From assembly GCA_964632505.1 (NCBI GenBank), contig CAZWCE010000029.1, positions 1-34,692 on the forward strand: DNA of 34,692 bases. Direction: 5' to 3'. Origin of the DNA: CAZWCE01 sp964632505. GTDB taxonomy: Bacteria > Planctomycetota > Planctomycetia > Pirellulales > Thermoguttaceae. Of this stretch, positions 16,512 to 26,300 are shown piece by piece. Position numbers and translations under genes: made by a program. Within the stretch, counting starts at the first letter, position 1, and every line of letters starts with the position of its first letter. A model generated the notes under the pieces. The model saw only the letters and a list, made by a program, of their open reading frames with translations. It was not told the origin of the DNA and searched no databases.

Positions 16512-16897
16512 CGGATTTTCTCGCCGATCGCTCGGTCGGACAACCGGCATCTCACCGCAACTGCCTTTTCCTGAAGGGGGTTGCACCGCCGATCCGTTCG
16601 GTCTGTTTCGATTGTGACTGTTGCGCCATGTTAAAAAGGAACGCTTGCGACTGTTGAAAAGATATCACCGGTTGCGTGACGCTCGAGAGGATTTTTGGAG
16701 ACATTCTCGTCCGTCGAGCGATATTCACTTGCGAAGTGAACCGTCGGATCGTTCTCCGGCTGAAACATCACCTACACCATAAAAACGAATACGGCGACGG
16801 ATCTGCCGATTTTCCTGGCCAGGAGGCTGCCCCCTCTCCTTCGTGGAATCACTCATCAACGGAAGTCCGAACTTGTTCGGAAAGCAGGGCAACAGGC

Positions 16898-17089
16898 ATG
16901 GAATCGAATGAGATGCAAACGCTCCGGACAGAGGAAATCAAGGAGATGCGACGGAAACTGCTCCGTAAGATCATCAATATCGAGTCGAAACGGCGCAGTG
17001 TTCGAACCATCTCCATGAATCCCTCGCTACAAGGAGCGACTTCGACCACTGTGAATTCGATGGCGGAATATCGAAAGGAAGTCATGTAA
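16898..17089 (+). CDS. Possible small helical protein
   Basis: This is a 63-codon frame from ATG at 16898, ending at TAA at 17089. The middle (residues 10-35, EEIKEMRRKLLRKIINIESKRR) could form a charged amphipathic helix; the C-terminus is polar. The ribosome site is weak. The frame stays open upstream to 16676, but that part reads like noise. No family is recognised. It lies 70 bases before the protease gene on the same strand and could lead its operon. Confidence 0.25.
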   Translation: MESNEMQTLRTEEIKEMRRKLLRKIINIESKRRSVRTISMNPSLQGATSTTVNSMAEYRKEVM

Positions 17090-17159
17090 AACAAGTGAGG
17101 CGGCGAGCATCGGAGATCGGCCAGATCGCCGTTGTCGTCCCCTTCAAAGCGACGGACCT

Positions 17160-19952
17160 ATGAGCGCCAAAACGCATGTCCCAATCAGTCGGAAGGACAA
17201 CATGCGGATGTCGAGCGTTTCAGCCGGGCTTCATTCCCGGACCGGTTCCGACCGGAAGCGCCGAAAACTGCCCATGTTGCGACGGAATTCCGGACTCCGG
17301 AACGCCGTCGTGATGCTGTTTCTTGGACCGATCTTCCTCGGATTCATCGCCACCGGATTTCTCCCATCCCCTTGTTGGGGATTGCCTCCCTTCGGCGTCT
17401 CCTCCGAAAAAAGGCCTTTCTCGGCGGCGCACTCGCCGATCGAGCCTTCGTACACCGTCTCCGTTCGCCAACCGCCCCGGCAAGTGCTCCACCCCGCCGT
17501 GGCCCGCATCGTGGTCCAAGATGAGATGTCGACCTCTCTCGGTTCCGGCACGTTGGTCGATGCGCAGAACGATTTCGGGCTGGTGCTGACCAACTGGCAC
17601 GTCATCCAGGACAATCCTGAAGATATCAATGTTTATTTTCCCGGCGGTTTTTCTTCGGTCGCCACGGTGGTCGCCTCCGATCGCGATTGGGATTTGGCGG
17701 CATTGTCGATTCCTCGTCCCCCTGCCGATCCGGTTCCGGTGGCCGTCGAGGCCCCGAGACAGGGCGAACGGCTCTGGATCGCCGGCTACGGAAGCGGCGA
17801 TTATCGAATGACGTCGGGGCGATGCCTCCAATACGTCGCTCCCGCGAAATCCTCGCTCTTTTCCCGGGGAGAGATGCCGTATGAGATGGTCGAGCTTCAG
17901 GCGTCGGCTCGGCAAGGCGATTCCGGCGGACCGATTTTCAACGACCGGGGCGAATTGGCCGGGGTGCTGTTCGGTTCCGACGGAGCCACGACGGTCGGCA
18001 GTTACTGTCACCGGATCACACGATTCCTCGATTCCCACCGCATTCCCCGGCTGGCGAACCGTCGCCCGCCGATCATTCTCGGTCAAAGCCCGGGCCTTCC
18101 ACGCAACCTGACGAGGACCTCCTTGGACGACGGTCCTTCCGATCCCCTGACCGCGGCACCGCTTTCCACCGCTCCGCCGCCGACGCTTCCTGCCGAGGGC
18201 CCGGCGAACTCCCGGCCGGAACCTCTGGCGGTCGCCTCGACCTCCTCGTTCGGCGTCCGTTCCGATTTGCGCCGTTCCTCGAAGCGCCCCGTTTATCGGC
18301 CGAATCCCGCTTACGGCACCTATCCCCGCCAGGCTCCTGCGCCACCATATCAGAACCAGCCGCCTCCCACTCGAGCACCCTACGGCAGCAGTGCTCCCAA
18401 TCTCCCCGCGTACCAGTCGCAGTACACGCAAGGAACGAGTCGACCCGACAACAGCCGACCGAATGCTTCCTACGGGCAGAGCGGGACCACCCCCTATCGG
18501 TCGGAAAACGGACATTCCTCCTACGGGAGTTCGTCATCCTACGATCACGCTTCGTCTTATGGAGACCAGGGCTACGGCGAACGTTCGTCGTACGGTGCCG
18601 AGGGGGCTTCCCGAGAATCCTCTTCCTACAGCAGTTCCGGGGATGATTCCTATGGATCGTCCTATGATGCCGGAACTTCCGACGAAAGTTCCTACGGCGG
18701 TTCGTCTTATGGGAGCTCGTCCTACGACCGCGACTCCTACGGCAGTCGCTATCAAAACGATCGCTCTTCATCGAGCTACGGTCGGCGAAGCGACGGCGGC
18801 AGCAGTCCGCCGGGGGTGGGAAATACGCGCTATCCCTATGACAACACTTCCCGCTCCGGACCCCGCATCGGCGAGCCCTCGCGGGGCAGCTACGATGAAA
18901 ACGATTCCTATTCCTCCTCCCGCGGCAGTTCATCTTACGGCAGTTCCTACGAAGAGGACTCTTCCTACGGCGACTCGGTGAACAGCAATTCGTCCTATGG
19001 AGATTCTTCCTATTCCTCGGACCGTTCCAAGTCGCGTTATGGCGAGAGTTCATCCTCCTACGGAAGCTCTTCGTACGAGAGCGACGACGACTACGGCGAT
19101 TCGAGCTACGGTAGCAGCAGCTACGATGACGAGGACGACTCCTATTACAGCAGCGACTACGGGAGCCGTGGTTCCTCCAGCCGCGACCGGTCTTCTTCCT
19201 CATACGGCAGTTCCTACGGGAGCAGTTACGACGACGAGGACGACGACTACGGATACGGCAGCTCCGGTTACGAGGACGATGAGGAGGGGGGATACCGCTC
19301 GAGCTATGACGACTACAACGAGGACGACGATTCCCGGTACAGCAGCTACGACGACCAGGACGACGACTACGGATACGACAGCTACGGATACGACAGCTAC
19401 GATTCGGACGAGGACGAAGAGTACGGCCGTTCCAGCTACGACTCCTACGACAGCGGCCGGTCCCGGAGTTCTCGGCGCAACCGCTCGTCCTCGCGGTCTT
19501 CCGGCAATCGCTACGATTCGAGCGACGAAGACGACGATTACGGGTACGACAGCTACGACGACGAGGACGAGGACGACTACGACTACTACGGCAGCAGCTA
19601 CTACAGTGACCAGGACGACGAGGAGGACGACTCCTACTCTTCGTCCTACGATTCGTCCTCCGATGACTCGTCCTACGACGATCCATCTTACGACGACGAA
19701 GACGACGACTACGGCTACAGCTACAGCAGTTCCGATGATCGCGGGTACCGTTCCGGTGAAGACGGATACGAAAGCTCCTCAGGCCGGAAAAAGTACGGTA
19801 AACGCCGCAACTTGGAGGAAGGAACGGCAGAGACCAGCGAGGCGGAAGCGAGCCGGCGCGCCAACCAGATCAAGACGATCATCGCCATCATCGCCGTCTT
19901 TTTCCTGCTCTTTCATGCACTGAAACTCATGGCCTTGATTGAAGAACGATGA
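17160..19952 (+). CDS. Membrane-anchored trypsin-like serine protease with FUS-like Ser/Tyr/Gly/Asp low-complexity region
   Basis: A 930-residue protein. Residues 1-45 are basic; a hydrophobic segment (48-68) is a signal anchor or signal peptide. Residues about 105-295 form a trypsin-like (S1, HtrA-type) protease domain with a full triad: His147 in TNWHVIQ, Asp178 in DWDLAAL, Ser255 in RQGDSGGP. No PDZ domain follows. Instead a Pro-rich linker (about 300-430) leads to about 440 residues (437-880) made almost only of Ser, Tyr, Gly, Asp and Glu. Its first half is rich in SYG units. Its second half is strongly acidic with four DDxDDDYGY-type units. The end has a membrane helix (904-926) and a short charged tail. 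Met15 (GGAAGGA just upstream) or Met17 may be the true start; the ATG at 17160 has a poor ribosome site. The stop overlaps the channel gene start by 4 bases. Family and triad are clear; the role is unknown. Confidence 0.85.
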   Translation: MSAKTHVPISRKDNMRMSSVSAGLHSRTGSDRKRRKLPMLRRNSGLRNAVVMLFLGPIFLGFIATGFLPSPCWGLPPFGVSSEKRPFSAAHSPIEPSYTVSVRQPPRQVLHPAVARIVVQDEMSTSLGSGTLVDAQNDFGLVLTNWHVIQDNPEDINVYFPGGFSSVATVVASDRDWDLAALSIPRPPADPVPVAVEAPRQGERLWIAGYGSGDYRMTSGRCLQYVAPAKSSLFSRGEMPYEMVELQASARQGDSGGPIFNDRGELAGVLFGSDGATTVGSYCHRITRFLDSHRIPRLANRRPPIILGQSPGLPRNLTRTSLDDGPSDPLTAAPLSTAPPPTLPAEGPANSRPEPLAVASTSSFGVRSDLRRSSKRPVYRPNPAYGTYPRQAPAPPYQNQPPPTRAPYGSSAPNLPAYQSQYTQGTSRPDNSRPNASYGQSGTTPYRSENGHSSYGSSSSYDHASSYGDQGYGERSSYGAEGASRESSSYSSSGDDSYGSSYDAGTSDESSYGGSSYGSSSYDRDSYGSRYQNDRSSSSYGRRSDGGSSPPGVGNTRYPYDNTSRSGPRIGEPSRGSYDENDSYSSSRGSSSYGSSYEEDSSYGDSVNSNSSYGDSSYSSDRSKSRYGESSSSYGSSSYESDDDYGDSSYGSSSYDDEDDSYYSSDYGSRGSSSRDRSSSSYGSSYGSSYDDEDDDYGYGSSGYEDDEEGGYRSSYDDYNEDDDSRYSSYDDQDDDYGYDSYGYDSYDSDEDEEYGRSSYDSYDSGRSRSSRRNRSSSRSSGNRYDSSDEDDDYGYDSYDDEDEDDYDYYGSSYYSDQDDEEDDSYSSSYDSSSDDSSYDDPSYDDEDDDYGYSYSSSDDRGYRSGEDGYESSSGRKKYGKRRNLEEGTAETSEAEASRRANQIKTIIAIIAVFFLLFHALKLMALIEER
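18468..19799 (+). repeat. Degenerate repeat DNA encoding the SYG / DDYGY low-complexity region
   Basis: The DNA repeats TCC/TCT, TAC/TAT, GGC/GGA and GAC/GAG codons. By eye I count about 17 SYG and 6 DYG units. The unit DDEDDDYGY or a close form occurs near residues 691, 731, 788 and 845. The repeats are degenerate at the DNA level and use varied synonymous codons. The region therefore looks old and kept for its protein composition, not a fresh slippage expansion. Confidence 0.8.
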
Positions 19953-21733
19953 TGCACATGCTTTCCCTTTCCGCCCGTCTCCCCTTCCGATCCGATCCCT
20001 TTCGCGCGAGTTTTCTGTCGGCGATCCTCGTGATGCTGCTCGTCTCCCTCGGGGCCCGAGAGGCAAGCGCCCAGGATTACGGCATCCTCATGTCGCCGGA
20101 AGCGCAGCAGGAGGAGCCGTCGCAGGAAGGGCAAGAGACGAGTGAATCGTCGGAGCAAGATGAGCCGGCGGTGCCGCGTGCCACGCCACGGGAGACCATG
20201 CGTTCGTTCCTGGAGGCGACCGACGCCCGGAACTATGCGAAGGCGGGGGAGTGTCTCGACTTTTCGTTGGTGGAGCCCGAACCGGACCAGTCGAAGCGAG
20301 AGGATCTGGCCTATCGTTTGCGATTCGTGCTCGACCGCCTGGCCGAGATCGACCCGCAAAATCTCAGCGACCGGCCCGACGGCCCCGCTTTTCGGCTGAG
20401 CACCGAGGACGCGGAACTTCCGGCGATCCGCATCACCCACTCCCGCGACGATCTTTGGCGATTCGACGCCGAAACCGTCCGGCAGATCGACCGTTTGTAC
20501 CAGGGACTACAGAAAAAAGCACCGGTCGTCCGCGATGGTCCTCTCGATGCTCTCTTCCCGACCTCGTTCTACGAACCCTGGTTCCTGCTGACCAAGCGGC
20601 AATGGATTCTTCTGGTCGTGGTCGCCGTATCGGGCGTCGTGCTCGACTTCGTCTTCCGCATGTTGCTCAATCTGGCGACGCTCGCCTATCTGCGGTTTTT
20701 GGACGTCAAGGTCGACCAGAAGATCGAAGCGAAGGTCTGGCGGCCGATGGGGCTGTTGGTGCGGGCATTGGTCTGGTACGCGGGGACGATGCTCATCGAG
20801 TTCCCGCCGCATGTTCTGTTGGTTCTGCAGGTAGCCGTGAAAGTGTTTGCCGTGATCGCCAGCGTCTGGACCGCGCTGCTCATCATCGACCTGTTCATTT
20901 CCTATCTCACCAAGCAGGTTCGCCGGACCCGGACCAAGCTCGACGACCTGCTCGTGCCGTTGCTTTCGCGAATGCTCAAGATCTTGGTCATCTGTATCGG
21001 CGTCATCACGTTCGCCGACATGCTGCAACTGCCCCTGGCCGGGCTGATCAGCGGGATGGGAATCGGGGGATTGGCGATCGCCTTCGCTTCGAAAGACGCC
21101 ATCGCCAATCTTTTCGGCTCGATCACCGTCCTGATGGACCAACCGTTCGAGATCGGCGATTGGATCATCGTCGAAGGCGTCGAAGGGTCGGTCGAATCGG
21201 TCGGCATGCGGAGTACGCGAGTCCGCACCTTCTACAACTCCGTCATTACGGTGCCGAACAACATGCTGACCAACGCGGTCATCGACAACATGGGGCGGCG
21301 GAAGTACCGGCGGTTCACCTCGACGCTGTCGATGGAGTACGGGACCGACGTTCGGAAAATCATCACGTTCGTCGAAGGCGTCCGCGAACTGATTCGCCTC
21401 CATCCCATGACCCGGAAGGATTATTTCCACGTCTACCTGAATCAGTTCTCCGCCAGTTCACTCGATGTGATGCTCTACTGTTTTTTCGAGTGTCCCGATT
21501 GGTCGGCCGAGCTCCGGGAACGGGAGCGGCTGATGGTCGATATCATTCGCTTGGCCGAAAAGGTCGGCGTGGCATTCGCCTTCCCCACGCAGACGATCCA
21601 CATGGCCGGAGGCGATGAGGAAACGGCCCGCCGGGAGCCGATGCCGAAAGACTTCCATCCCGGTTCCACCGGGCGAAAGGCGGCTCTGGAGATGGTCGAG
21701 AAGCCGATGATCGAACTCGATCCTGGCGATTGA
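19949..21733 (+). CDS. MscS-family mechanosensitive ion channel with large exported N-terminal domain
   Basis: A 594-residue protein. A signal peptide (residues 1-41, ending EASA|QD) is followed by an acidic linker and a mostly helical exported domain (about 80-212). Then come membrane helices at about 218-240, 266-283, 288-319 and 341-360. The pore helix (365-394, GMGIGGLAIAFASKDAIANLFGS) has the small-residue pattern of MscS TM3. The MscS beta domain follows (PFEIGDWIIVEGVEGSVE, 399-416, then TRVRTFYNSVITVPNN) and the alpha/beta domain runs to about 550; the C-terminal 45 residues are polar. The channel should open under membrane tension to let solutes out. Its ATG overlaps the protease stop in an ATGA, so translation is very likely coupled. 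Confidence 0.92.
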   Translation: MMHMLSLSARLPFRSDPFRASFLSAILVMLLVSLGAREASAQDYGILMSPEAQQEEPSQEGQETSESSEQDEPAVPRATPRETMRSFLEATDARNYAKAGECLDFSLVEPEPDQSKREDLAYRLRFVLDRLAEIDPQNLSDRPDGPAFRLSTEDAELPAIRITHSRDDLWRFDAETVRQIDRLYQGLQKKAPVVRDGPLDALFPTSFYEPWFLLTKRQWILLVVVAVSGVVLDFVFRMLLNLATLAYLRFLDVKVDQKIEAKVWRPMGLLVRALVWYAGTMLIEFPPHVLLVLQVAVKVFAVIASVWTALLIIDLFISYLTKQVRRTRTKLDDLLVPLLSRMLKILVICIGVITFADMLQLPLAGLISGMGIGGLAIAFASKDAIANLFGSITVLMDQPFEIGDWIIVEGVEGSVESVGMRSTRVRTFYNSVITVPNNMLTNAVIDNMGRRKYRRFTSTLSMEYGTDVRKIITFVEGVRELIRLHPMTRKDYFHVYLNQFSASSLDVMLYCFFECPDWSAELRERERLMVDIIRLAEKVGVAFAFPTQTIHMAGGDEETARREPMPKDFHPGSTGRKAALEMVEKPMIELDPGD

Positions 21734-21757
21734 CCCCACTTTTTGCGTCGCAACCCT

Positions 21758-21786
21758 TTTCTTTCTCCCCCCGAATCGGATATACT
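21758..21786 (+). promoter_or_regulatory. Promoter candidate for the DUF6786-like gene
   Basis: A good -10 box TATACT (21781-21786) lies about 100 bases before the start at 21885, with only a T-rich, poor -35 (TTTCTT) at 17 bases. This suggests the gene has its own transcript and is not only read from the channel operon. Confidence 0.35.
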
Positions 21787-21884
21787 ACCGGAAAGTGCAT
21801 CACTGCCACGGGGATCCGGTCTCACTTGCCTTCCGGAGGGACGCACTCCCCCGGCTCGTCATCTTGCTTTCAGGAGACAGAACG

Positions 21885-23243
21885 ATGGGAACCGCATTGC
21901 TGAACGATCGACGCCGTTTGATTCACCGGCATTTGCCTGCTCCGAGATCCGCCGGCAGTGTTCGCCCCCGACGTCTTTGCTTCAAGTCGGCGATTTTATT
22001 TTGCCTGCTGTTGGCCGGATATTCGTTCGCCGTAGAGAAGGGTCCGGAAGATCGCGCTGGAAACGGAGAGGTTCAAATGTCATATCGCCAGGCCGTCGCG
22101 TTTCTGAAATCCTACACCGATGTCGTGGAACTCTCGAATGAGAAGGGAGGCCGACTGGCCGTATGCCCCGAATGGCAAGGTCGCGTCATGACCAGCAGTT
22201 GCGATGGAAGCGAGGGGCAGAGCTTCGGGTTCCTGCACCGGGAGTACATCGAACGGGAAATGGTCGATCCCCATTTCAACAACTTCGGCGGCGAGGATCG
22301 TTTCTGGCTCTCGCCCGAGGGCGGCGATTTCAGCCTCTGGTTCGCGCCCGGGGATGAGCAAAAACTCGAGAATTGGTACACTCCCCCGGCATTCAACAAC
22401 GGAGCGTTCGACGTCGTCTCGACGGTACTCGACCCCGAGGTCGAAATGCGCAAGGGCATGAAGTTCACCAATACCGCCGGGACCGAATTCAAAATCGAAG
22501 TACAACGAACGATCCGCTTGTTGGAGGAAGAGAGCTTCGAGGATATTTTCGACCCCGCCGTCTGCGAAGCGCTGGGACAAGACGCCGTCTCCCTGGTCGC
22601 CTTCGAGTCGATCAATTCGATCATCAACGAGGGCAAGCCGATGACGCTCGAGGGAGGACTCGTCTCGATCTGGATCCTGGGAATGTACAACTCCAGCCCA
22701 AAAACCGTCGTTATCGCTCCCTATCGACCGGGTTCCGAAGAAGAGCTCGGCCCCGTGGTCAAAGCCGATTACTTCGGACAGGTCCCGCCCGATCGTCTGA
22801 AAGTGCTTCCGACCGCCGTTTTGCTGATGGCCGACGCCCGGCATCGATCCAAGATCGGCATCCCCCAGAAGCGCGCCCTCCCTTTTCTCGGCTCCATCGA
22901 CTTCGAGTCGGGCGTCTTGACGATCGTGCATTTCAACATGCCCGAAAATCCTTCAGACTGCCGTTACATGAACAACATGTGGGGAACGCCGACCGAGGAA
23001 CCCTACCGGGGCGATGTGGTCAACGCCTACAACGACGGCCCGTCGGCCGGCGGCTCCCGACTCGGCGACTTCTACGAGCTGGAGACCCTCTCCCCGGCCC
23101 GCGAACTCGATACCAACGAAGCCCTGACCCATCATCACCAAACCTTCCACATCCAGGCCGATAAGACCACCCTCGAATTCCTCGCCCGGAAGATCCTCAA
23201 CGTCGAACTCGATGACGTCCACCAAGCGATGTTCGGAAAGTAA
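21885..23243 (+). CDS. Secreted DUF6786-like protein
   Basis: The gene encodes 452 residues from the ATG at 21885, which follows CAGGAGA at good spacing. A basic N-terminus precedes a hydrophobic segment (about 35-50, ILFCLLLAGYSFAVE), so the protein is exported. The rest is a single globular region: GGRLAVCPEWQGRVMTSS, then NNFGGEDRFWLSPEGGDFSLWF, and near the C-terminus YELETLSPARELDTNEALTHHH. These segments recall aldose-epimerase-like sugar-binding beta-sandwich proteins and fit DUF6786 as I remember it. The exact enzyme role is unknown; a sugar ligand is inferred from the fold-like motifs. It follows the protease-channel pair by about 150 bases and ends in a strong terminator. Confidence 0.7.
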   Translation: MGTALLNDRRRLIHRHLPAPRSAGSVRPRRLCFKSAILFCLLLAGYSFAVEKGPEDRAGNGEVQMSYRQAVAFLKSYTDVVELSNEKGGRLAVCPEWQGRVMTSSCDGSEGQSFGFLHREYIEREMVDPHFNNFGGEDRFWLSPEGGDFSLWFAPGDEQKLENWYTPPAFNNGAFDVVSTVLDPEVEMRKGMKFTNTAGTEFKIEVQRTIRLLEEESFEDIFDPAVCEALGQDAVSLVAFESINSIINEGKPMTLEGGLVSIWILGMYNSSPKTVVIAPYRPGSEEELGPVVKADYFGQVPPDRLKVLPTAVLLMADARHRSKIGIPQKRALPFLGSIDFESGVLTIVHFNMPENPSDCRYMNNMWGTPTEEPYRGDVVNAYNDGPSAGGSRLGDFYELETLSPARELDTNEALTHHHQTFHIQADKTTLEFLARKILNVELDDVHQAMFGK

Positions 23244-23271
23244 TCGGTCCGATGCACCTGCCGCGCACGCG

Positions 23272-23308
23272 AAACGCCGGATGGGAAAGGCTCCCTTCCG
23301 GCGTTTTC
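23272..23308 (+). terminator. Intrinsic terminator after the DUF6786-like gene
   Basis: AACGCCGGA and TCCGGCGTT form a perfect 9-bp outer stem; GGGA/TCCC extends it inside, and TTCTTG follows. It starts about 30 bases after the stop at 23243 and separates this gene from the convergent carB. Confidence 0.85.
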
Positions 23309-23356
23309 TTGTTCAATCGAGACTCGTACGACCGGGGCGACTGAAGCACCGGCGGT

Positions 23357-26300
23357 TCATTCGCGATCCCTCACCAAGTGGGGGAATCGATCCTGCACCG
23401 ACTCGACCGAAAACGCCTCCTGGTGCATCGCTTCCATGGCGACCGTCGCCGCTTCGGCCGCCTGGAGGGTGGTCAGGTAGGGGACGTTGTGCGTGACCGC
23501 GGCGGCTCGGATCCGCCCCTCGTCGGTTCGAGCCCCCTTGCCGCTGGGCGTGTTGAGAATCAGTTGCAAATCGCCGTTGAGCATGTTGTCGAGCACGTTG
23601 GGGTGCCCCTCCTTCAATTTCTTCAGCCGGGTCACCTTCACGCCCGCCTCGCGAATCACCTTCGCCGTACCGCCGGTTGCCAGAATCTCGTAGCCGAGTT
23701 TCTCCAGACGCTTCGCCATCGCCGGAACGCCGCTCTTGGCCCGATCGTCCATACTGATGAAGACTTTGCCTCGCCGGGGAAGCTGATTGCCGGCGGCGAG
23801 CTGGCTCTTGGCGAACGCAATGGAAAAACGCTCGCTCACACCCATCACTTCGCCGGTCGACTTCATCTCCGGACCGAGGATCGTATCGACCCCGGAAAAC
23901 TTGGCGAACGGGAAGACCGCCTCTTTTACCGACACGTGTGCCGGCACCGGATCGTCCAGCACTCCTTGCTCGCGGAGCGAGACGCCGGCCATCACCTTCG
24001 CCCCGATCTTCGCCAGCGGCAATCCGACCGCTTTGGAGACAAACGGCACCGTCCGGCTGGCGCGGGGATTGACCTCGATGACGTAGATATTCGGGCGGCC
24101 GTCTTCCTCCTTCACCGCGAATTGGATGTTCATCAGCCCCTTCACCTGGAGTTCGCGGGCCAGCGACCGGGTCGCCTGCTTGATTTCCTCGACGACCACG
24201 CCCGGCAGACTGTACGGTGGAATCGCACAGGCGGAATCGCCGGAGTGGACCCCCGCCTCTTCGATGTGCTCCATGACTCCCGCCACCACCACATCGTGTC
24301 CGTCGCCGATCGCGTCGACGTCGACCTCGATGGCATCTTCGAGAAACCGGTCGATCAGCACCGGCCGACCTTCGGCCACGACGAACGCCTCCATGACGAA
24401 GCGGTCGAACTGACGTTGATCGTAGCAGATTTCCATCGCGCGGCCGCCCAGCACGAAACTCGGTCGCACCAGGACCGGAAAGCCCACTTGTTCGGCAAGT
24501 TTCTGCGACTGCACCAGATTTTTCGCGATCGCATTGGCCGGCTGGCGGAGATCCACCTTCTGAAGCAGTTGCGCGAAAAGCTCCCGGTCCTCCGCTTCGT
24601 CGATCGTGTCGACGCTCGTTCCGATGATCGGCACACCGGCGTTTTCGAGCCCCCGGGCCAAATTCAACGGCGTTTGGCCGCCGAACTGTACGATGAGTCC
24701 ATCGGGTTGAATCCGATCGCAGATGTTCAGCACATCTTCATGCGTGAGCGGTTCGAAAAAGAGGATGTCGCTGGTGTCGTAATCGGTACTGACCGTCTCA
24801 GGATTCGAGTTCACCATGATCGACTCGATGCCGAGTTCCTTCAGGGCGAAACTGGCGTGACAGCAACAGTAATCGAACTCGATGCCCTGACCGATGCGGT
24901 TCGGTCCCCCGCCGAGGATCATGATTCGCTTTTTCTCGCCCTTGGGCGGGAGCTCGTCTTCCTTTTCGTAGGTCGAGTAATAATATGGGGTGTAGGCCTC
25001 GAATTCCGCCGCGCAGGTATCGACCGCTTTGAACGTGGCGACGATCCCCCGCTTTTTGCGATCCTCCCGGACAGTCATCTCGCTCGATTGGAGCAGATTG
25101 GCAAGTTGGCGATCGGAAAAACCGTCGCGCTTGGCGCGGAGCATCAGGGCGTCGTCGAGTTGGGTCAGCGACCCGGCGGCGGCCACCGCCTCCTCGGTGC
25201 GCACCAGATCGAAAAGGTTTTCCAGAAACCAGGGATCGATGCCCGTCAGATCGTAGATCTCCTCGAGCGGGAAACCTTCTTTGATCGCGTATCGCAGATA
25301 CCAGGGGCGCCACGCATGGGGACGGGAGATTTTCGCGCGGATATCGTCGGCACTGGGCTGTTTTCGCGTTCCCCAGAAGTCCTTGCCGTCGCACCCGAAA
25401 CCGAAACTGCCGACCTCCAAGCCGCGAAGGGCTTTCTGGAACGACTCCCGGAACGTCCGCCCGATCGCCATCGTCTCGCCGACGCTTTTCATCTGCGTGG
25501 TGAGCTCATCGTCGGCATCGAGAAATTTTTCGAACGCGAAACGGGGAATCTTCGTCACCACGTAATCGATCGTCGGCTCGAAACAGGCCCGGGTTTCGCG
25601 CGTGATGTCGTTGGCCAACTCGTGAAGGCGGTAGCCCACGGCCAGCTTCGCGGCGATCTTGGCGATGGGAAAGCCGGTCGCCTTCGAGGCGAGCGCGCTG
25701 GAACGGCTGACGCGGGGATTCATTTCGATGACGATCATCCGGCCGGTATCGGGTTCGATGGCGAACTGGATGTTCGAACCGCCCGTCTCCACGCCGATTT
25801 CCCGGATCACCGCCAGCGAAGCGTCGCGCATCCGTTGGTATTCCTTGTCGGTGAGCGTTTGGGCGGGAGCGACGGTGATCGAGTCGCCGGTATGCACCCC
25901 CATCGGATCGAAGTTCTCGATCGAGCAAATAATCACAACGTTGTCGTCGACATCGCGCATCACCTCCATCTCAAACTCTTTCCATCCGTGAACCGACTCC
26001 TCCAAGAGCACTTCGCTCACCGGCGATTCGCTCAACCCCCGGCGGACCAATTCATCGAACTCTTCCCGGTTGTAGGCGACCGAGGATCCGGTACCGCCCA
26101 TGGTGAAACTCGGGCGGACCACGCAGGGGAGGCCGATCTCCTCGATCTTCTGATGCGCTTCATCGAGCGTGCGAACCGTCTCTCCCTTGCAGATCTCCAA
26201 CCCGATGCGCTGCATCGCCGCCTTGAACTGCTCGCGTTCTTCCGCCTTGGCGATGACCCGGGCATTGGCGCCGATCATCTCGACGTCGTACTTGTCCAGC

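Larger units (their letters stand above)
16325..17159. other. Upstream region shared by lpxA and the protease-channel operon
   Basis: This region of about 830 bases separates divergent genes. It holds a promoter candidate for lpxA, an AT-rich inverted repeat and one weak small reading frame, each listed separately. No clear promoter for the plus-strand protease gene was found by eye. Confidence 0.5.

Noticed and set aside
17220..18515. 431-codon minus-strand frame opposite the protease domain
   Set aside because: The plus-strand frame has a full serine-protease triad; this one has no recognisable motif and is rich in Arg and Gly.
18073..19686. Long minus-strand frame opposite the protease tail
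   Set aside because: It is an Arg/Ser/Cys-rich shadow caused by the repeated TCC, TAC and GAC codons of the low-complexity region.
18468..19799. CRISPR array or satellite DNA
   Set aside because: The repeats are degenerate, stay in frame with one long gene, and lack regular spacers.
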